NCBI GenBank assembly: GCA_965240365.1
Contig: OZ251218.1
Span: 2,356,001 to 2,420,000 of the forward strand
DNA length: 64,000 nt
Direction of reading: 5' to 3'
DNA from: G965240365 sp965240365
GTDB taxonomy: Bacteria > Pseudomonadota > Gammaproteobacteria > Eutrophobiales > Eutrophobiaceae
Shown: piece after piece, positions 8,174 through 16,690 of the stretch
Layout: each line of letters opens with the position of its first letter
Position numbering within the stretch: the stretch's first letter is position 1
The notes under the pieces: model-generated
Seen by the model: the letters and a program-made list of their open reading frames with translations, nothing else
The model's database searches: none
What the model was told of the DNA's origin: nothing
Translations under genes and position numbers: made by a program

Positions 8174-9067
8174 ATGCGTTTTTTCTTATATCTGCTTGGA
8201 TTTTTATTGTCCGCCGATTACGGCGTCCACACTGCAATGGCAGAGACGCCTGCGGCCGAAGCGGGCGCCGCCGGGCCCAATCGCCCCGCAAACAGGCCGG
8301 ATAACCGGGCGCTGCTTGATATGTTTGCCTCGCTGGAATCATTGCGGCAGGAGATCAGCACATTACGCGGCGCGGTCGAGGTGCAGACCCACAATATCGA
8401 ACGGCTGCAACAAAAACAGCGCGAGTTGTATTCCGATATAGACCGGCGCTTGCAGCGGCTTGAAGGCGCTGCCGCCGGCGGCGGCCTGAACGCGGACGGT
8501 TTGAACGCGGCCCCGCTTGAAGCCGCGCCGGCCCCGGCCGTTGCCCGGCCTGCGCCCGCGTCGGCAATCAGCGGCGAAGCAGAAAGCCAAGCCCCGGCCG
8601 CCGACCCGCAAGCCGCGCCATTGGCGGCCGCCCCCGGCCGGGCCGAGTCCCAAAGGCCGCCGGCCGACCCGGTGCGGGCCCAGGCCCGTTATCAGCGCGC
8701 CTTTCAACTGCTCAAGGAGACTCAATATGAACAGGCGCTGGCGGCCTTCAAACAGTTCCTGGCGGACTACCCGGACAGCGCCTACTCGGATAACGCGCAA
8801 TACTGGCTGGCGGAGACAAATTATGTGATGCAGGACTATGCGGCGGCCATTGCCGAGTACCAGAGCCTGCTCGGGGCCTATCCCGACAGTCAGAAGGTCT
8901 CGCATGCCCTGTTGAAGATCGGCTACAGCCAGGCCGCGTTGGGGCAGGGCGCGGAGGCCCGGCAAACGCTGGAAAAGGTCATGGCGCTGTATCCGGGCAC
9001 CACGGTGGCGCGGCTGGCGGATGAAAAGCTCAAAAAGACCGCCGCCAGCGCCGCGGCAGGCGAGTAG
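8174..9067 (+). CDS. cpoB: Cell division coordinator CpoB/YbgF
   Basis: CpoB is a periplasmic TolA partner that ties peptidoglycan synthesis to outer-membrane constriction. The protein has a signal peptide (MRFFLYLLGFLLSADYG onward), an N-terminal trimerising coiled coil (about 40-95, EIERLQQKQRELY-like), an Ala/Pro-rich linker, and three TPR-type repeats (e.g. YQRAFQLLKETQYEQALAAF) in the C-terminal 120 residues. The start could be ATG 8159 or ATG 8174. The latter gives the better signal peptide. Confidence 0.92.
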   Translation: MRFFLYLLGFLLSADYGVHTAMAETPAAEAGAAGPNRPANRPDNRALLDMFASLESLRQEISTLRGAVEVQTHNIERLQQKQRELYSDIDRRLQRLEGAAAGGGLNADGLNAAPLEAAPAPAVARPAPASAISGEAESQAPAADPQAAPLAAAPGRAESQRPPADPVRAQARYQRAFQLLKETQYEQALAAFKQFLADYPDSAYSDNAQYWLAETNYVMQDYAAAIAEYQSLLGAYPDSQKVSHALLKIGYSQAALGQGAEARQTLEKVMALYPGTTVARLADEKLKKTAASAAAGE

Positions 9068-9754
9068 ATGACGCCCCGCCTGGCCACCCGCGACGCGGTC
9101 AAGCGCGGGCAGGAGGCCGAGTTGCGCGTTAATGAACTGTTTTTCTCGATACAGGGGGAATCGGTCAAGGCGGGCCTGCCGACCGTGTTTATCCGCCTGA
9201 GCGGTTGCCCGCTGCGCTGCCGCTATTGTGATACGGCCTATGCCTTTCACAAGGGCCGCAAAATGAGCGTCCAATCGATCATCCGGGCCGTGGCCCAATA
9301 CCGCGCCAGGCATATCACCGTGACCGGCGGCGAACCGCTGGCGCAAAGGGCCTGCCTGCCACTACTCCGGCAACTTTGTGACGAAGGCTTCCAGGTCTCG
9401 CTGGAGACCGGCGGCGCGCATGACATCGCCGGCGTGGATGAGCGCGTTATGAAGATTATGGATATTAAAACCCCGGGTTCGGCCGAAGACGGCAGGAACC
9501 GCTTTGCCAACCTGGCCTGGCTCAAGCGCCGGGACCAGATTAAATTTGTGATCTGCGACCGGGCCGATTATGACTGGTGCCGGCAAAAATTAAACGAGTA
9601 TAAGCTGAGTGATATTTGTGAAGTGCTGTTTTCGCCCGCGCATGGATCACTGGCCGCGGTGGAACTGGCCGAGTGGATACTGGCTGATCAACTAAACGTG
9701 CGTTTGCAGATCCAGGTGCATAAATATCTGTGGGGCAATGACGCCGGACATTAG
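9068..9754 (+). CDS. queE: 7-carboxy-7-deazaguanine synthase QueE
   Basis: QueE is a radical SAM enzyme that rearranges 6-carboxytetrahydropterin to 7-carboxy-7-deazaguanine in queuosine and deazapurine synthesis. The 4Fe-4S cysteines lie in the motif CPLRCRYC (Cys47, Cys51, Cys54), and the SAM-binding GGEP is in VTGGEPLAQ. Length is 228 residues. The ATG follows the cpoB stop immediately. The position after tol-pal-cpoB and before queC is common in gammaproteobacteria. Confidence 0.96.
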   Translation: MTPRLATRDAVKRGQEAELRVNELFFSIQGESVKAGLPTVFIRLSGCPLRCRYCDTAYAFHKGRKMSVQSIIRAVAQYRARHITVTGGEPLAQRACLPLLRQLCDEGFQVSLETGGAHDIAGVDERVMKIMDIKTPGSAEDGRNRFANLAWLKRRDQIKFVICDRADYDWCRQKLNEYKLSDICEVLFSPAHGSLAAVELAEWILADQLNVRLQIQVHKYLWGNDAGH

Positions 9755-9831
9755 CGGATTTTCCGCCCCCGGCCCTGTCAACACCGCTACCAAACGGCGA
9801 GCCGGGCGTTGCCTCTTGAGCGGAGCGGATC

Positions 9832-10515
9832 ATGACTGATTTTAACAAGGCGATTGTGCTGGTTTCCGGCGGCCTGGATTCAACCACGACCCTGGCCATT
9901 GCCAAAGATCTGGGCTTTGATTGCTATGCCCTGACCTTTGCCTACGGCCAGCGGCACCTTGCCGAACTCGACGCGGCCCGGCAGATTGCCTGCCGCTTCG
10001 CCGCCATTCAGCACAAGATTATTCAAATCGATCTGGCCGGGATCGGCGGCTCCGCGTTAACCGACAGCCGCATTGAAGTGCCGGTCGCCCCCACGGACAC
10101 GGACGCCATCCCGGTTACCTACGTGCCGGCGCGCAATACCCTGTTTCTGTCGCATGCCCTGGCCTGGGCCGAGGTCCTGGACGTGAATGATATTTTTATC
10201 GGGGTCAACGCCGTTGACTACTCCGGCTATCCTGACTGCCGGCCCGAATACATCAGCGCCTTCGAACGGCTGGCCGCGCTGGCCACCAAGGCCGGGGTCG
10301 AGGGCGCCGCGTTCAGAATACACACGCCGCTGATAGAACTGAGCAAGGCCGGGATCATCAAACAGGGCCAACGGCTGGGCGTCGATTATTCAATCACCGT
10401 ATCCTGCTATCAGGCAGACTCCGCCGGCCGCGCCTGCGGCCTGTGCGATGCCTGCCGTTTCAGAAAGGAGGGCTTCGCCGCCGCCAATATTGCTGACCCG
10501 ACCTGTTACTTTTAG
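9832..10515 (+). CDS. queC: 7-cyano-7-deazaguanine synthase QueC
   Basis: QueC uses ATP and ammonia to convert the QueE product to preQ0. The 227-residue protein has the PP-loop SGGLDSTTTL near the N-terminus and a zinc site of four cysteines near the C-terminus (Cys in VSCYQ, then CGLCDAC). The ribosome site GAGCGGAG precedes ATG 9832. No queD or queF is present in this window, so preQ0 formation must use genes elsewhere. Confidence 0.97.
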   Translation: MTDFNKAIVLVSGGLDSTTTLAIAKDLGFDCYALTFAYGQRHLAELDAARQIACRFAAIQHKIIQIDLAGIGGSALTDSRIEVPVAPTDTDAIPVTYVPARNTLFLSHALAWAEVLDVNDIFIGVNAVDYSGYPDCRPEYISAFERLAALATKAGVEGAAFRIHTPLIELSKAGIIKQGQRLGVDYSITVSCYQADSAGRACGLCDACRFRKEGFAAANIADPTCYF

Positions 10516-10655
10516 GTAAAAGTCAGCGGGTTGGGTTTATTGTAAGAAGGAGCAAGGGGATGGCTCAACTTTAAGAGAAAAAATGAGGTTTAGCCGTTGC
10601 AAATAGCAAAGGCCTTCGTTAAATTTACCTTGTTTAAATTCAAGAAGGTTTAATC

Positions 10656-10871
10656 ATGCCAAAAGTCAGCGCCAGACGGCAAATCACACTGCCTGTTGAC
10701 GGCTGTAATGAACTGGGGATCCGTCCCGGCGATCAGGTAAAAATCCTGCGCCACGGCAATCAGTTCAATATGATCAAGCAACAAGCCGGAACAGCGGCCG
10801 CCATGCTCAAAGGCCTCAAGACGGACAAAACCATCAGTGATGAGCAATCACTGCACGGCCGCTTTGAGTGA
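10656..10871 (+). CDS. AbrB/MazE-type DNA-binding protein, orphan
   Basis: A 71-residue protein with a SpoVT/AbrB-like swapped-hairpin domain in its first 45 residues (VSARRQITLPVDGCNELGIRPGDQVKIL). The family includes toxin-antitoxin antitoxins and small regulators. The C-terminal tail would normally hold a toxin-binding segment, but no toxin gene follows: the next 600 bases are repeats. AGAAGG precedes ATG 10656. It could be a solitary antitoxin, a regulator, or a remnant of a lost pair. Confidence 0.75.
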   Translation: MPKVSARRQITLPVDGCNELGIRPGDQVKILRHGNQFNMIKQQAGTAAAMLKGLKTDKTISDEQSLHGRFE

Positions 10872-11474
10872 TTGCAATTGATACCCATGCTTACTGTATT
10901 TTAGATAAGGTGACCCTACCGCGGTTCTGACTTCCTTCACCTTCCAGGGTCACCTCATCTAAAATAAGGTGTCAGTTATCCTGGCCACGGCATCGTTAAT
11001 ATCACTCATAATGCGCCTATTGCCCCCGTTGTCATTCCGGCGAAAGCCGGAATCCAGTGGTTTATGTAATACATTCCCGCTTTGGCGGGAATGACAATCA
11101 GGCAGAACTGGCGCTCATTTCACATCCCGGCCCGCCCTCCTGGATTCCGGCCTTCGCCGGGCGGCTACGGGCATCCTGCCCTCACGCCGCATACAGGACA
11201 TCCTGTCCATAAATGACGACGAGGTGTTGTTTTGGTTTTCCGTCATCCCGTCTGCCTGTAGCGGGCAGGGCTTTAGCGGGCATGTAGGCTCGCATCATCT
11301 AAAATAAGGCGTCAGGTATCCTGGCCACGGTATCGTTGGTATCGCTCATATTGCCCGCTATGTTAGCAATTTAGACGAGGTCACCCTGCTTCACCTTCTC
11401 GGTTACTTTATTATTTCTCTGTATTCGGTTAAATGCCGATTCTTGAATTTGTGTTATGAACCTGAATAAAGAGA
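10872..11474. repeat. Composite family 1 repeat array
   Basis: No gene was seen. TATTTTAGATAAGGTGACCC (from 10898) is inverted against GGGTCACCTCATCTAAAATA (ending at 10966). A full family 1 unit lies at 10948-11096 with ATTCCC-N8-GGGAAT at 11073-11092. A shared spacer follows (about 11140-11280, including the block CATACAGGACATCCTGTCCA), then a partial unit at 11296-11352. The same unit-spacer-unit order recurs at 16677-17235. Confidence 0.85.
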
Positions 11475-13676
11475 TCAGTTCAACCTTTCAGACCGCGATT
11501 TAACCGCAGGGTTAGCAGCAATCCGCCGGTTTTCCAGCAGGCGAATATAGTTAAAGTAGCGTGTGCGGATCTCGCGCACATAAACCACGGCCTGACCACA
11601 GCGGCAACGACGCACCCGCTTGCCGTCCCGCATGAATGGCCTGGCCAGCGCCAGCATGGCCAGTTCAACGTTATCAAACCATTTATTGCGGTCGAGACCC
11701 ATTTCTTCGGCCAGGGCGCGGGCCCTTTTTACATAGCTGTAACCCGCGTTGTAGGCGGCCAGCGCAAGCCAGATGCGATCCTCAAGCAACAGGGAGTCCT
11801 CGAGCTTGTCACGCAGATAACCCAGATAGCGGATACCGCCATAGATATTATCTTCCGGGTCATTGCTGTCGTTGACACCCATCATACGGGCCGTGGACGG
11901 GATCAGTTGCATGAGGCCCTCGGCGCCGGCGCTGGAATAGGCGTTTGGATCAAAGCGGCTTTCCTGAAACATCAGGGCGATGATCAGGCGCCAGTCAAAG
12001 GCATATTTGTCGGCATAGAGCCGGGTCAGATCGTCATAGGGAGACAGCGAAGCGATCCGGCTGGTGGCCGGTTTTTTTGTTTTCGGCAGCGGCGGCAAGG
12101 CAAAATATTTGGTATGCAAAATATTGTAATGCTGCCCGCGATAGCCGCGTTCGATATACTCATTTAACGCCCCGGCGAGTTGTGGGTTATCGGCTCTGAG
12201 CGCCCAGCGATGGGCAAGCGGCCCGGCCAGTTTGAGTTGCGCGCTTAAATCCATTGCCTGCAAAAAGCGCATATTGGATTGATGGCTGCCGGTCACGGTC
12301 AAGTCATACATGCCGAGCGCGACCATTGACAGCGACGCCTCCAGATCAACGCCCTCGTCTGCCTCGCTCAGTTCAAACTCAAGCCCCGCCTCGCGCAATG
12401 CGCGCAGATAATTCCAGTAAGGATTATCCCGCGACAAGGTAATCCTCCTGCCGGACAGGTCACTGAAATCAATCATTGGCGCCTCGGAATCCCGGCCCAT
12501 CAGCAGCGGGCTGGCATAGTTATAAGGACGGGTAAACAGAATATCATCGCCGGCATTCAGCACATCGGCCGGCAACGAGGCCGCGATAACATCGCCCTTG
12601 CCCTCGGTTAACAAGGCAAACATCTCGGCCCGCGAGCGGGCGATAACCATATCAACGCGCAATTTGTGCGCGGCGGCGAAATCGCTTAACAATTCATACT
12701 CAAAACCAAGCAAACGCCCGTTTTGGAGATAATAATGGGCCGGATTGGCGGTGGTGATGACGCGCAGAATGCCGCGCGCCTTTATCGCGGGCAAATCGTC
12801 AAAATAGGTGGTTGTGACAGCGTGGGTGACATGCTGCCGGTTTAGATATTGATTGAGTTCATCCAGCAGTTCATCGGCGGCGGCCGGGACGGTCCAGGCC
12901 ATATTGCGTTTGGCGGTGAGGCTATAGGCGGCCTGCAACCCCGGGTTGGCCGCCTGATAGCTCTCCAAAAGCAGGCTGTCGGCCACGGCCAGGTCATAGT
13001 CACCGTTTTTTACCCGCTCCAGCAACGTCCGGTAAGACACATGGGGCGGGACTTCAAGAATCCTGAGGCTCGCCACGGACTGTTTCAGTTCCATCAGCAA
13101 TGGCCAGATTTCGGCGTCCCGGTAAGCGGCAATCTCGCGGCCGATCAGATGTTCAGGCTGGTTAATTAAATTATCATCCCTGCGCTGGATAATCCGGTGG
13201 GCCGAATCGGCCCAGGCATAGGTAAATTGCGTCTGGTTTGCGCGGCCGGCGGCCAGCGCCTGATCCTGCGCCAGCACGATGTCTCCCAGCCCGGCCGCGA
13301 GCGCCGGCAAAAGCTGCCCGGCGGTTGCAACATAATGCCAGTCGATCGTGAGATCGTTCAAACCGGCGTATTGCTCTATCAGTTGCTTTTCTTTTTTGCT
13401 GATGGCGCAGGCATGGGCAGGGTGCGCCAGCAAGACGCGCAGGCGCTTGCCCGGCTTCCTGGCGAAATTCTCATGGGGCGTGCGCACGGACTTAACAAAG
13501 CGGCCGGAGAAATCCGGCGCATAACAAAATGCATCGGCGCCCGCCGCCTGCTCCCCGGCGCTGACCGACGAGGCAAGGAACATGGCGAAATACAGCAGGC
13601 TCAAACCGGCCAGCCGCCTGATGCTGAAATTCAGGCCGAGGCCCGGCAAATTGGCGCGAGTCATGATTTGTTTCAT
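11475..13676 (-). CDS. MltF-like lytic transglycosylase with two solute-binding domains
   Basis: A 733-residue exported protein with an N-terminal signal or anchor (LAGLSLLYFAMFLASSVSA). Two successive periplasmic solute-binding (SBP_bac_3-like) regions follow, at about 75-290 and 300-535, then a C-terminal SLT transglycosylase domain (about 555-690) with catalytic Glu in MFQESRFDP and the motifs AEGLMQLIPSTA and ALAAYNAGY. E. coli MltF has one solute-binding domain and about 518 residues, so the duplication is unusual. It probably cleaves glycan strands, perhaps in response to a bound ligand. It is transcribed alone, with family 1 repeats downstream. Confidence 0.85.
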   Translation of the reverse strand: MKQIMTRANLPGLGLNFSIRRLAGLSLLYFAMFLASSVSAGEQAAGADAFCYAPDFSGRFVKSVRTPHENFARKPGKRLRVLLAHPAHACAISKKEKQLIEQYAGLNDLTIDWHYVATAGQLLPALAAGLGDIVLAQDQALAAGRANQTQFTYAWADSAHRIIQRRDDNLINQPEHLIGREIAAYRDAEIWPLLMELKQSVASLRILEVPPHVSYRTLLERVKNGDYDLAVADSLLLESYQAANPGLQAAYSLTAKRNMAWTVPAAADELLDELNQYLNRQHVTHAVTTTYFDDLPAIKARGILRVITTANPAHYYLQNGRLLGFEYELLSDFAAAHKLRVDMVIARSRAEMFALLTEGKGDVIAASLPADVLNAGDDILFTRPYNYASPLLMGRDSEAPMIDFSDLSGRRITLSRDNPYWNYLRALREAGLEFELSEADEGVDLEASLSMVALGMYDLTVTGSHQSNMRFLQAMDLSAQLKLAGPLAHRWALRADNPQLAGALNEYIERGYRGQHYNILHTKYFALPPLPKTKKPATSRIASLSPYDDLTRLYADKYAFDWRLIIALMFQESRFDPNAYSSAGAEGLMQLIPSTARMMGVNDSNDPEDNIYGGIRYLGYLRDKLEDSLLLEDRIWLALAAYNAGYSYVKRARALAEEMGLDRNKWFDNVELAMLALARPFMRDGKRVRRCRCGQAVVYVREIRTRYFNYIRLLENRRIAANPAVKSRSERLN

Positions 13677-13834
13677 GGTCTATATGTCGCTGCAAATGAG
13701 AAAAGTTCCATATTTTATCCTGTTTTATGCTGCGACGCAAAATATATGCTTCGGGCAGCATGGTATTTTCGGAAACGCAGGGAAAGTCAAGCGGGCCAGA
13801 CCCAACTCGTATCTCAGGTATTCCTTGCCGGTAT

Positions 13835-13978
13835 GTGCTCCGCACCGGCGGCTTGCTGGGTGCCGTAGGCTGGTACAAGTGGGAATACACTATCAAGCAT
13901 CCGTTTCTGAGTGCCATGCTCGGCATTTTTGACCCCTGGATTGCTGTCGCGCTCGTGATGAATCTGGCAGGTAAATAA
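13835..13978 (+). CDS. Possible small membrane protein
   Basis: A 47-codon frame from GTG 13835 ending one base before the next gene. It encodes two hydrophobic stretches (GGLLGAVGW and FDPWIAVALVMNLAGK). The frame extends further upstream (ATG 13727), but that part looks non-coding and overlaps the likely promoter area of the divergent transglycosylase gene. No homology was recognised. Tight spacing to the following gene is the main support. Confidence 0.3.
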   Translation: MLRTGGLLGAVGWYKWEYTIKHPFLSAMLGIFDPWIAVALVMNLAGK

Positions 13979-13979
13979 A

Positions 13980-14204
13980 ATGGCGTATGCGGTCACCGTA
14001 ATGGTCGTGGACAGGCGCTCGCGCAAGGGGCTTTCGGGGCATCGGGTAAAGTGCTATGGCGGCCGTGAGACAAAAACCGATTCATCGGGCATGGCAACGG
14101 TGATTTCCGAGTCTTCCAATATTACGGTGTATGTGAATGGCTTTGAGGTATATTCCGGCAGCGCGGCCCGTGCGCCGAATCCAATCATTTATGAAAAATC
14201 CTGA
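13980..14204 (+). CDS. Small beta-rich hypothetical protein
   Basis: A 74-residue protein without a clear signal peptide. The pattern VTVMVVDRRSRKGLSGHRV, then a KTDSSGMATV turn and ITVYVNG, resembles a small beta-sandwich of the carboxypeptidase-regulatory or Ig-like kind. That is a resemblance only. It starts one base after the preceding short frame and lies 96 bases before the SUMF1-like gene, so the three may be co-transcribed. Confidence 0.5.
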   Translation: MAYAVTVMVVDRRSRKGLSGHRVKCYGGRETKTDSSGMATVISESSNITVYVNGFEVYSGSAARAPNPIIYEKS

Positions 14205-14300
14205 CAGAGTGATTGATTTGCGCTTTGGCTTTATACGTATTCAGGATTTTTACAACCAGATTTTGAACAATAACACTACACTCCAGGGAGGAAAGGCAAA

Positions 14301-15218
14301 ATGAAAAAAATACTACCCTTGCTGTGCGCCGTGCTGTTTTCAGGTGTGCTTTTCAGCCCTGCCGTCCGGGCGGCGGACTACACCAACTCCATCGGTATGC
14401 GTTTCAAAAATATCCCGGAGGGCAGTTTTTATATGGGTAGTTGCAAGCTCAGTAATGCCGACAAGGAAACCGACAAAAAGCGAAAATTTATAGGGTTGCC
14501 GCCCAAGGGTGCGGCCTGCCCTTTCGACGCCAGCCCTGATGACAAGGCAGACGATGACGAAACCCCGCAACACAAGGTGCGCATCAGCCGTAGTTTTCGG
14601 ATGGGGGTCTATGAAGTCACCTTGGGGCAGTTTAAGCAATACATCGCCGACGCCGGGCGGGATGACCTGCTGACCGATAATTTTATCAAATGGAACAGCG
14701 GCAGCGATCGCGCCCCGGTAGCCTATGTCTCGCAGCGTGATGCGCAGGGCTTTATCGGCTGGCTCAATAAAAAAGAGGGCGCCCGGATCTACCGTTTGCC
14801 CACCGAAGCGGAGTGGGAATACGCGGCGCGGGCGGGCACGATAACGAGATATAGCTGGGGCAACGCCATCGGCCGCAACTGGGCCAACTGCAATGGCTGC
14901 GGCAGTCAGTGGGATGGTAAGGGACCGGCCCCAGTGGGGAGTTTTGCGGCCAATGCCTTTGGCCTGTATGACATGCACGGCAATCTCTGGGAGTGGGTGG
15001 AGGGCTGCTGGTACTACAACTACGAAGGCGCGCCAAGCGACGGCAGTGCTTGGACGACGGGCTGCGACGAATCGCTTGCCGTATCACTTGCCGTTTTGCG
15101 CGGCGGCTCCTGGGTCTCTATTCCACAGAGGTTGCGCTCTGCGAGCCGCCTCAGGAGCTGGTCGTCGTATCGCTACGCCTATAGCGGCTTTCGGCTTGTC
15201 CAGGATATAACCCCTTGA
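14301..15218 (+). CDS. Exported SUMF1/FGE-sulfatase domain protein
   Basis: A 305-residue protein with a signal peptide (LLCAVLFSGVLFSPAVRA) and one formylglycine-generating-enzyme-type domain from about 30 to 303. Signatures are IPEGSFYMGSC, GVYEVTLGQF, YRLPTEAEWEYAARAG, NAFGLYDMHGNLWEWV and a final GGSW...SASRLRS...GFRL. The paired catalytic cysteines that true formylglycine-generating enzymes carry after GGSW are absent (GGSWVSIPQRL), and no sulfatase lies nearby. It is therefore more likely a binding or non-oxidase member. A strong ribosome site (GGGAGGAAA) precedes the ATG. Confidence 0.85.
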   Translation: MKKILPLLCAVLFSGVLFSPAVRAADYTNSIGMRFKNIPEGSFYMGSCKLSNADKETDKKRKFIGLPPKGAACPFDASPDDKADDDETPQHKVRISRSFRMGVYEVTLGQFKQYIADAGRDDLLTDNFIKWNSGSDRAPVAYVSQRDAQGFIGWLNKKEGARIYRLPTEAEWEYAARAGTITRYSWGNAIGRNWANCNGCGSQWDGKGPAPVGSFAANAFGLYDMHGNLWEWVEGCWYYNYEGAPSDGSAWTTGCDESLAVSLAVLRGGSWVSIPQRLRSASRLRSWSSYRYAYSGFRLVQDITP

Positions 15219-15631
15219 ATCTTAACCCTTGACCCTTGCCTCGCCTGCGACGAATTTCTGCGTTTTTAAGGTGAAATCATTGAAGATTATCCAGATGATA
15301 AGCCATACCCAAGTTGCCTGATTTTGGGCAGGGATTTTCAGGTGAACCTATTCACAGCGTTTGGGCTTATAATCAAGAAAGCATGTGGGCAGTCTTAATC
15401 ACGGTGTATTGTCCCGATCCGGGACGTTGGCTTGGCTGGAAAGATTAAGGTTGAAAAAATGAAATCATTTGAAAAGTATCCTGTCAAGCGCTCACACGCT
15501 ACGCGATTTCTTTTCTCGGAAAAATCCTGCTTCTACCTGAACCTGTACACTGTTCTAATCCTGAGAATCGGGTAAGCTGTGTTTGTTACCGGGAACGGTA
15601 ACCCTGTTTTGACCAAAGCAAGACCGCGCCC
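15219..15631. other. Intergenic region before the AcoX-like gene
   Basis: A stretch of 413 bases with no convincing gene. A 38-codon frame at 15459-15575 (MKSFEKYPVKRSHATRF...) has a weak AAGG ribosome site but no recognised relatives. A palindrome lies at 15586-15603. The stretch is richer in AT than the flanking genes. Confidence 0.5.
15586..15603. promoter_or_regulatory. Palindrome upstream of the AcoX-like gene
   Basis: GTTACCG (15586-15592), spacer GGAA, CGGTAAC (15597-15603): a perfect 7-bp inverted repeat 28 bases before the start codon. Its size and place fit a repressor operator or a small hairpin in the leader. No cognate regulator was identified. Confidence 0.4.
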
Positions 15632-16690
15632 ATGACAAAAGTTGGCATTATCGCAAATCCTGTCTCGGCCCGTGACATCCGGCGGATTGTCAGCCATGCC
15701 GGCAACCTGTCGATCAATGACCGGGCAAATATCGTGCTGCGCATGCTCGCCGGCCTCGCCGCGACCGGGGTGGAGGAAGCGCTGATCATGCCTGAGAACG
15801 GCGGCATCCGCGCCCATTTGCTGCGCATGATCAGGCGTGAGTCCAGGGTCGGGCAGCCGCGCTTGCCGAGGGTCAGCTATCTGGAAATGCCGGTCACCTG
15901 CACGGCCGGGGACAGCGCCGAAGCCGCCCGCCGGATGCGCGATCAGGGTGTCGCGGCCATCATCGTGCTCGGTGGTGACGGCACCAACCGGGTGGTCGTG
16001 TCACAGTGCGGGGACACCCCCATCGCCGGCGTCTCGACGGGCACCAACAACGCCTTTCCGGAACTGCGCGAACCCACCATCACCGGCCTGGCCGTGGGGC
16101 TGGCCGCGACCGGACAGGCGCCCTCTGAAGACGCCTTCTCCCGCAACAAACGGCTCGAAGCGCGCGTCAACGACCGGCGCGAGATTGCGCTGGTGGATGC
16201 CGCCGTCGTGTCCGAGCGCTTTATCGGCGCGCGCGCGATCTGGAAGACGGAAAATTTCCGCGATCTCTTTGTCACCTTCGGGCAAGCGGACGGGATTGGC
16301 CTGTCGTCCATCATCGGCCTGCTGGCGCCGCTGGACAGGCAGACCCCGGAAGGGCGGCGCGCGCGTCTCGTGCCGCTTGAGGCCGCCCGGACGCGCCTGA
16401 CAGCGCCGATCGCGCCCGGCCTTATTGAAGAGATTGGCATCGGGTCGCTCGAAACAATGACCCCCGGCGCGGTCTATCGCCCCGACGTTACGGCCGGCGC
16501 CTTCGCGCTCGATGGGGAGCGTGAACTGACCTTCGGCGAGGGCGACGAGGTGAGCATCCGGCTTGAAGTCGACGCGTTCCGAACCGTCAATGTGCCGGGC
16601 TGCATGGCCTATGCGGTCAAACACGGGCTGCTCGCCCGCCCGGCGAACGGCGCGCCGCGCGCGGTTTGGGGGCAGGGTCACCTCATCTAA
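15632..16690 (+). CDS. AcoX-like / ATP-NAD kinase family protein
   Basis: A 352-residue protein with the diacylglycerol/NAD kinase-type nucleotide site VLGGDGTNRVV and the segment GVSTGTNNAFPEL characteristic of the AcoX branch, found in acetoin catabolism clusters. No acetoin dehydrogenase genes lie here, so its substrate is unknown. The last residues (GQGHLI and the stop) are encoded by the beginning of a family 1 repeat (GGTCACCTCATCTAA), so the original C-terminus was probably different. Confidence 0.75.
   Translation: MTKVGIIANPVSARDIRRIVSHAGNLSINDRANIVLRMLAGLAATGVEEALIMPENGGIRAHLLRMIRRESRVGQPRLPRVSYLEMPVTCTAGDSAEAARRMRDQGVAAIIVLGGDGTNRVVVSQCGDTPIAGVSTGTNNAFPELREPTITGLAVGLAATGQAPSEDAFSRNKRLEARVNDRREIALVDAAVVSERFIGARAIWKTENFRDLFVTFGQADGIGLSSIIGLLAPLDRQTPEGRRARLVPLEAARTRLTAPIAPGLIEEIGIGSLETMTPGAVYRPDVTAGAFALDGERELTFGEGDEVSIRLEVDAFRTVNVPGCMAYAVKHGLLARPANGAPRAVWGQGHLI

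Noticed and set aside
8363..9346. A 327-codon open frame on the minus strand across cpoB and queE
   Set aside because: It is antisense to two well-supported genes, with a composition typical of shadow frames in GC-rich DNA and no recognisable motifs.
14301..15218. Genuine formylglycine-generating enzyme
   Set aside because: The catalytic cysteine pair after GGSW is absent and no sulfatase gene is present.
15459..15575. 38-codon frame before the AcoX-like gene
   Set aside because: Only a weak ribosome site supports it; there is no homology or conserved feature, so it is noted within the intergenic entry rather than called as a gene.
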